This document shows, in pieces, positions 60,751 to 64,000 of a stretch of 64,000 bases of DNA (the stretch's first letter is position 1; the number at the start of each line of letters is the position of its first letter). Source of the DNA: G965279355 sp965279355. Its GTDB lineage: Bacteria > Pseudomonadota > Alphaproteobacteria > CACIAM-22H2. Position numbers and translations under genes: made by a program. The stretch covers positions 3,286,001 through 3,350,000 of the forward strand of contig OZ257155.1 of assembly GCA_965279355.1 (NCBI GenBank), read 5' to 3'. The notes beneath the pieces are model-generated. The model did not search any database and was not told the DNA's origin. It saw nothing but the letters and a program-made list of their open reading frames with translations.

Positions 60751-61596
60751 TCAGGTATCCGACTGCCGCCGCCGCGCCCAGCGCTGCAGCAGGTTGATGA
60801 CCAGAAGCAGGACAAACGAGCCGACCAGCATGGCCACGGCCACCGCCGTCGCTTCGGCATAGGCGTATTCGTTCAGCTTGATGACGATCAGGAGCGGCGC
60901 GATCTCCGATACCATCGGCATGTTGCCGGCGATGAAGATCACCGATCCGTATTCGCCGACGGCGCGGGCAAAGGCGAGTGCGTAGCCAGTTGCGAGGGCC
61001 GGGAAGACCGTCGGCAACAGGATCCGCCAGAAGGTCTGGCGGCGGGTGGCGCCCAGTGTCGCCGCGACTTCCTCGATCTCCGGTTCCAGATCTTCCAGCA
61101 CCGGCTGCACCATGCGCACCACGAAGGGCAGGCCGATGAAGATCAGCGCCACGCCGATGCCAAGCGGTGTGAACGACACTTTGATGCCGATGGCCGCCAG
61201 CAGGCTGCCGATCCATCCGTTCTCCGCATAGAGCGCGGTCAGCGCGATACCGGCCACGGCCGTCGGCAGGGCGAATGGAATGTCGACGAGCGCATCGACA
61301 ACGCGCCGCCCGGGAAAGTCATAGCGAACCAGGACCCAGGCGATGATCAGGCCGAAGAAGGCGTTGATGGTCGCGGCAATCAGCGAGATGCCGAAGCTGA
61401 TCTTGAGTGCTGCGACGACGCGGGGCTCGGTAATGACATCGAAAAAGGCCGACCAGCCGAGCGTGGCGGATTTCAGGAATAGTCCCGCCAGTGGGATGAG
61501 CACGATCAGGCTCAGCCAGACAAGGGTAAGGCCCAGCGTGATCCCGAAGCCCGGGATGACGCTGGGTTGCTTCCATGTGGTGCGCGCGACAGCCAA
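60751..61596 (-). CDS. cysT: sulfate/thiosulfate ABC transporter permease CysT
   Basis: 281 aa, six transmembrane helices. EAA loop [20 protein letters not shown]. The start is a TTG at 61596 (no ATG in the expected place), 14 nt after the stop of the binding-protein gene. It pairs with CysW in the inner membrane. Confidence 0.92.
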   Translation of the reverse strand: MAVARTTWKQPSVIPGFGITLGLTLVWLSLIVLIPLAGLFLKSATLGWSAFFDVITEPRVVAALKISFGISLIAATINAFFGLIIAWVLVRYDFPGRRVVDALVDIPFALPTAVAGIALTALYAENGWIGSLLAAIGIKVSFTPLGIGVALIFIGLPFVVRMVQPVLEDLEPEIEEVAATLGATRRQTFWRILLPTVFPALATGYALAFARAVGEYGSVIFIAGNMPMVSEIAPLLIVIKLNEYAYAEATAVAVAMLVGSFVLLLVINLLQRWARRRQSDT

Positions 61597-61610
61597 GACG
61601 CGTGCGGGCC

Positions 61611-62615
61611 TTAACGGCCACCCGGCTTGTAGATCTGGTCGAAGATCCCGCCATTGCCGAAATGCTCGGGCTGCGCCTTTGACCAGCCGCCGAACACATC
61701 GTCGATGGTGATCAGGCTGACTCTGGCGAACTGTTCGCCGTAACGGCCGGCCACTTCCGGATCGCGCGGGCGATAGTAGTTCTTCGCCGCGATCTCCTGG
61801 CCTTGCTTCGAATACAGGAATTCGAGATAGGCCGTGGCGACCTCACGCGTCTTCTTCTTGTCGACATTGCGGTCGACCACGGTCACCGGCGGCTCGGCAA
61901 GGATGCTTAGGCTCGGCACCACGATCTCCAGCTTGTCCTTGCCCAATTCGTTGATGGCGAGGAAGGCCTCATTTTCCCATGACAGGAAGACATCGCCCAC
62001 GCCGCGTTGCACGAAGGTGATGGTGGAACCGCGGGCGCCGGTATCGAGGACCGGCACGTTCCTGTAGAGATCGGCGACGAACTGCTTCGCCTTCTCCGGC
62101 GTGCCGCCCGGCTGCTTGAGCGCGTAGGCCCAAGCCGCCAGGTAATTCCAGCGGGCGCCGCCCGATGTCTTCGGGTTCGGCGTGATGACCTTGACGCCGG
62201 ACTTCACCAGATCGTCCCAGTCCTTGATGCCCTTCGGATTTCCCTTCCGCACCAGGAAGACGATGGTGGACGTATAGGGTGAGCTGTTGCTGGGCAGGCG
62301 CGCCTGCCAATCCCTGGCGATCAGACCACGCTCGGCGATGGCGTCGATGTCATAAGCAAGCGCCAGCGTCACGACATCGGCGTCGACGCCGTCAATGACC
62401 GCACGGGCCTGGGCCCCGGCGCCGCCATGCGATTGATTGATCCTGACCGTCTGGCCCGTCTTGTCCTTCCATTGCTTGAGGAAGGCGGCATTGATCTGCT
62501 GATAGAGCTCGCGCGTCGGATCGTAGGAGACGTTGAGCAACGTCTGGGCGTTGACGGAACCGACGCCGAGAAGGGCGACGGCAAGCAGCCCCGCAAAGAT
62601 TTTACGAAGAGGCAT
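61611..62615 (-). CDS. sbp: sulfate/thiosulfate ABC transporter substrate-binding protein
   Basis: 334 aa with a signal peptide ([19 protein letters not shown]). [20 protein letters not shown] and [20 protein letters not shown] are the sulfate-binding protein signatures, and [20 protein letters not shown] is the second domain hallmark. It captures sulfate or thiosulfate in the periplasm. GGGGA 8 nt before ATG 62615. Confidence 0.95.
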   Translation of the reverse strand: MPLRKIFAGLLAVALLGVGSVNAQTLLNVSYDPTRELYQQINAAFLKQWKDKTGQTVRINQSHGGAGAQARAVIDGVDADVVTLALAYDIDAIAERGLIARDWQARLPSNSSPYTSTIVFLVRKGNPKGIKDWDDLVKSGVKVITPNPKTSGGARWNYLAAWAYALKQPGGTPEKAKQFVADLYRNVPVLDTGARGSTITFVQRGVGDVFLSWENEAFLAINELGKDKLEIVVPSLSILAEPPVTVVDRNVDKKKTREVATAYLEFLYSKQGQEIAAKNYYRPRDPEVAGRYGEQFARVSLITIDDVFGGWSKAQPEHFGNGGIFDQIYKPGGR

Positions 62616-62676
62616 GATGATCCCCGTGATTGAGCCGCGGATGGCGGCGGTCAAACGACGACTGGATGAATGACGA

Positions 62677-62949
62677 TCAGCGGCTGGTGCCGGCGCTGCG
62701 CCCACTGCCGCACTCGGCGAACAGGATCGCGTCGGCGACCGCTGGTGTCGGGCCATCAAGGCCGAGACGGCGACGCGCTCCGTGCATGATACGGCCGAGC
62801 GAGCGGCTGTCGACGCCGTCGCGCGCCATCAGCAATTTCAGGATCGGATCGTCGAGGATTTCATCGAGCCTGGGCTCGGGATCGTCGCGTCGCGTGCCGT
62901 AGGCGCGGTTGAGGCGCCAGGCCGGCTGTTTGCGAAGAAGGACAGTCAT
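62677..62949 (-). CDS. small protein of unknown function upstream of the sulfate operon
   Basis: 90 aa. Starts [20 protein letters not shown] and has [20 protein letters not shown] in the middle, then [17 protein letters not shown]. Hydrophilic, likely helical, perhaps DNA- or protein-binding. GGGAGA 8 nt before ATG 62949. Its stop is 61 nt before sbp, so it may be the first gene of the sulfate operon. Confidence 0.7.
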   Translation of the reverse strand: MTVLLRKQPAWRLNRAYGTRRDDPEPRLDEILDDPILKLLMARDGVDSRSLGRIMHGARRRLGLDGPTPAVADAILFAECGSGRSAGTSR

Positions 62950-63343
62950 TGGCAAATCTCCCTGTGGGTTACACATGTGGGTTTCAAACGGGCCCACGGA
63001 GATCGCTCCGTGGCGCTTTAGCTGTTGGTGACGCGGTGCAAGCTGCCCTTCAAATTCCGCGAACCGGAACGCATCCGGTCAATTCGTGCTCACTATCTCC
63101 TTATCGAGGAACCGGCCTGTTCGGGAAACTGGGTCGCCAACCCGCGCAAGCGGAGCGTCGACACCCCGATCATCGCGGGATGTTGGCCAGGGGACAAATG
63201 AGAAAATCTTTAGGGTGACCGACGGAAATTTTGCGGTGCGGGATCGATTAATACGCCAAATTCAATGAACTTGTGCGCCTGTGACATTTACAGGCAATCG
63301 TGACACGGCAATGACACAAAGCCGGCCTTTCGAACGCCGCCCG
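62950..63343. other. 394-bp intergenic region upstream of the sulfate operon
   Basis: Contains an 8-bp hairpin CCACGGAG ATCG CTCCGTGG (62994-63013) 45 nt before the small gene, two AACCCACA direct repeats between it and the start on the minus strand, and a T/A-rich part at 63190-63270. Promoters for sulfate genes probably lie here. No gene found. Confidence 0.5.
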
Positions 63344-63544
63344 TTACCCAGGGACCGTTCCAGCCCCGCTCACGCGCGCAACTGCGGCCGTTTCGCTCGC
63401 CTGCAGCATCCGAAGTTCCAGGCTCGATTGATCGTCGAGATAGAGCATCGGACGATCCATTTCGGAGAACGGCGGCAGATCGTCGTGCCAGCTCTCCGGC
63501 TTTCGATACCAGGGACGGCTCGGCTGGCGTGAACAGGATTTCAT
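63344..63544 (-). CDS. small protein of unknown function, 66 aa
   Basis: ATG 63544. SWHDDLPPFSEMDRPMLYLD and SLELRMLQASETAAVARVSG look like a real folded peptide, with GGAAACGCC before the ATG. It overlaps an alternative frame at 63288-63587 that looks like its shadow. No family recognised. Confidence 0.5.
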   Translation of the reverse strand: MKSCSRQPSRPWYRKPESWHDDLPPFSEMDRPMLYLDDQSSLELRMLQASETAAVARVSGAGTVPG

Positions 63545-63670
63545 GGCGCGTTTCCAATCCGAACGACGGTGATTGCGCACACATCATCGCGAATACATGG
63601 CGTTTGCGGCAAATGTGATTTTTCTTTCAGCGGGGCGCAAGCGCTCCGATCGGCGTGCGGCAGCGATGTG

Positions 63671-64000
63671 TCAGCCGCGGCGCTTGATCAGGAAAGCGCC
63701 GGCCAGGGCGGCTCCGCCGGTCACAAAGTATGTCACCGTCAGCGACAATGACGATTCGATGGTGACGCCGGCAATCAGCACGGCGGTAATGCCGCCGCTC
63801 AGATTCTGGATCGCATTGGTCAGACCGGCGGCCGTGCCGGCAAGCTGCGGGTACAGGCTGACGCTGGCGGCATAGACGGACGGCATGACGATGCCGTTGC
63901 TGATGCCGACGATGAAGAACGGCACCAGCACCGTCCAGGGCAGTGCAATCGGCATCAGCGCGGCCTGAATGATCCCGCTCACGACGAGAATGAGGCCGCC
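63671..64000 (-). CDS. MFS transporter, C-terminal part (gene runs beyond the window)
   Basis: The frame is open to the last base, so only the last 109 codons are seen. Helices LPWTVLVPFFIVGISNGIVM and LTVTYFVTGGAALAGAFLI with GTAAGLTNAIQNLSGG match the Bcr/CflA multidrug MFS branch (helices 10-12). The end is KRRG. Substrate unknown. Confidence 0.8.
   Translation of the reverse strand, partial: GGLILVVSGIIQAALMPIALPWTVLVPFFIVGISNGIVMPSVYAASVSLYPQLAGTAAGLTNAIQNLSGGITAVLIAGVTIESSLSLTVTYFVTGGAALAGAFLIKRRG

Noticed and set aside
1..64000. CRISPR arrays, tRNA or rRNA genes, IS elements, prophage genes
   Set aside because: No regularly spaced repeats, cloverleaf sequences, transposase or phage structural motifs were seen on either strand.

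Overview
The window is a GC-rich (by eye a little over 60% GC), densely packed chromosomal segment of an alphaproteobacterium. The diagnostic genes are gcrA (cell-cycle regulator confined to this class), three DUF1127 small-protein genes, an IalB-family protein, a ChrR/RpoE-type ECF pair, and two orphan Bug/TctC receptors plus a TRAP transporter. The mix suggests a soil or aquatic heterotroph of the Rhodospirillales/Hyphomicrobiales type, but the order cannot be fixed from sequence reading alone. I see no rRNA, tRNA, CRISPR array, insertion sequence or prophage.

Layout. 1-9400: RNA/protein housekeeping enzymes, a MoaD-like plus BNR-propeller gene pair, phhB, an SDR enzyme, two EamA exporters, a 3-oxoacid CoA-transferase (scoAB) and a LysR regulator. 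9400-11640: a tandem array of two DUF1127 genes, each followed by a copy of the same 82-nt three-hairpin element, then a TTC38-like TPR gene. 11640-20280: methyltransferase/quinone reductase/asparaginase, a TrmH-like methylase, patatin, CBS protein, a ChrR/RpoE ECF module, IalB and rlmN. 20280-26100: HCCA isomerase, a second ECF sigma/anti-sigma pair, a PCuAC copper chaperone, a TPR-glycosyltransferase and gcrA. 26100-36430: corA, small proteins, a TRAP transporter (dctPQM), BON protein, isochorismatase-like hydrolase, MFS exporter, amidohydrolase and an orphan receiver.

36430-42800: CMD protein, a frameshifted dienelactone hydrolase, a probably frameshifted lipoprotein, infA, csp, the third DUF1127 gene, an ArsR regulator, a deaminase, an MBL hydrolase and a TctC receptor. 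42880-47650: sugar genes on the minus strand (OGT-like TPR glycosyltransferase, GT2, DegT aminotransferase, Gfo/Idh dehydrogenase) that look like a nucleotide-sugar or surface-glycan locus. 47770-57160: NUDIX, two VOC proteins, another TctC receptor, two short cobalamin-independent methionine-synthase-like enzymes, a hybrid histidine kinase and phhA. 57300-64000: small secreted proteins, a complete sulfate/thiosulfate ABC transporter operon (sbp-cysT-cysW-cysA), two small unknown genes, and the 3' part of an MFS exporter.

The most unusual signals are: (1) the duplicated [DUF1127 gene + three-hairpin RNA element] array, whose first hairpin shows compensatory base changes between copies; (2) a MoaD-like protein whose terminal Gly-Gly codons form the ribosome-binding site of the BNR-propeller gene one base downstream; (3) REP-like paired hairpins at four places with a constant CTTG core and covarying stems; (4) a DnaA box and a GANTC site in front of gcrA; (5) two apparent single-base frameshifts within about 300 bp (37876 and near 38140); (6) a ChrR-type anti-sigma factor lacking the two zinc-binding cysteines.
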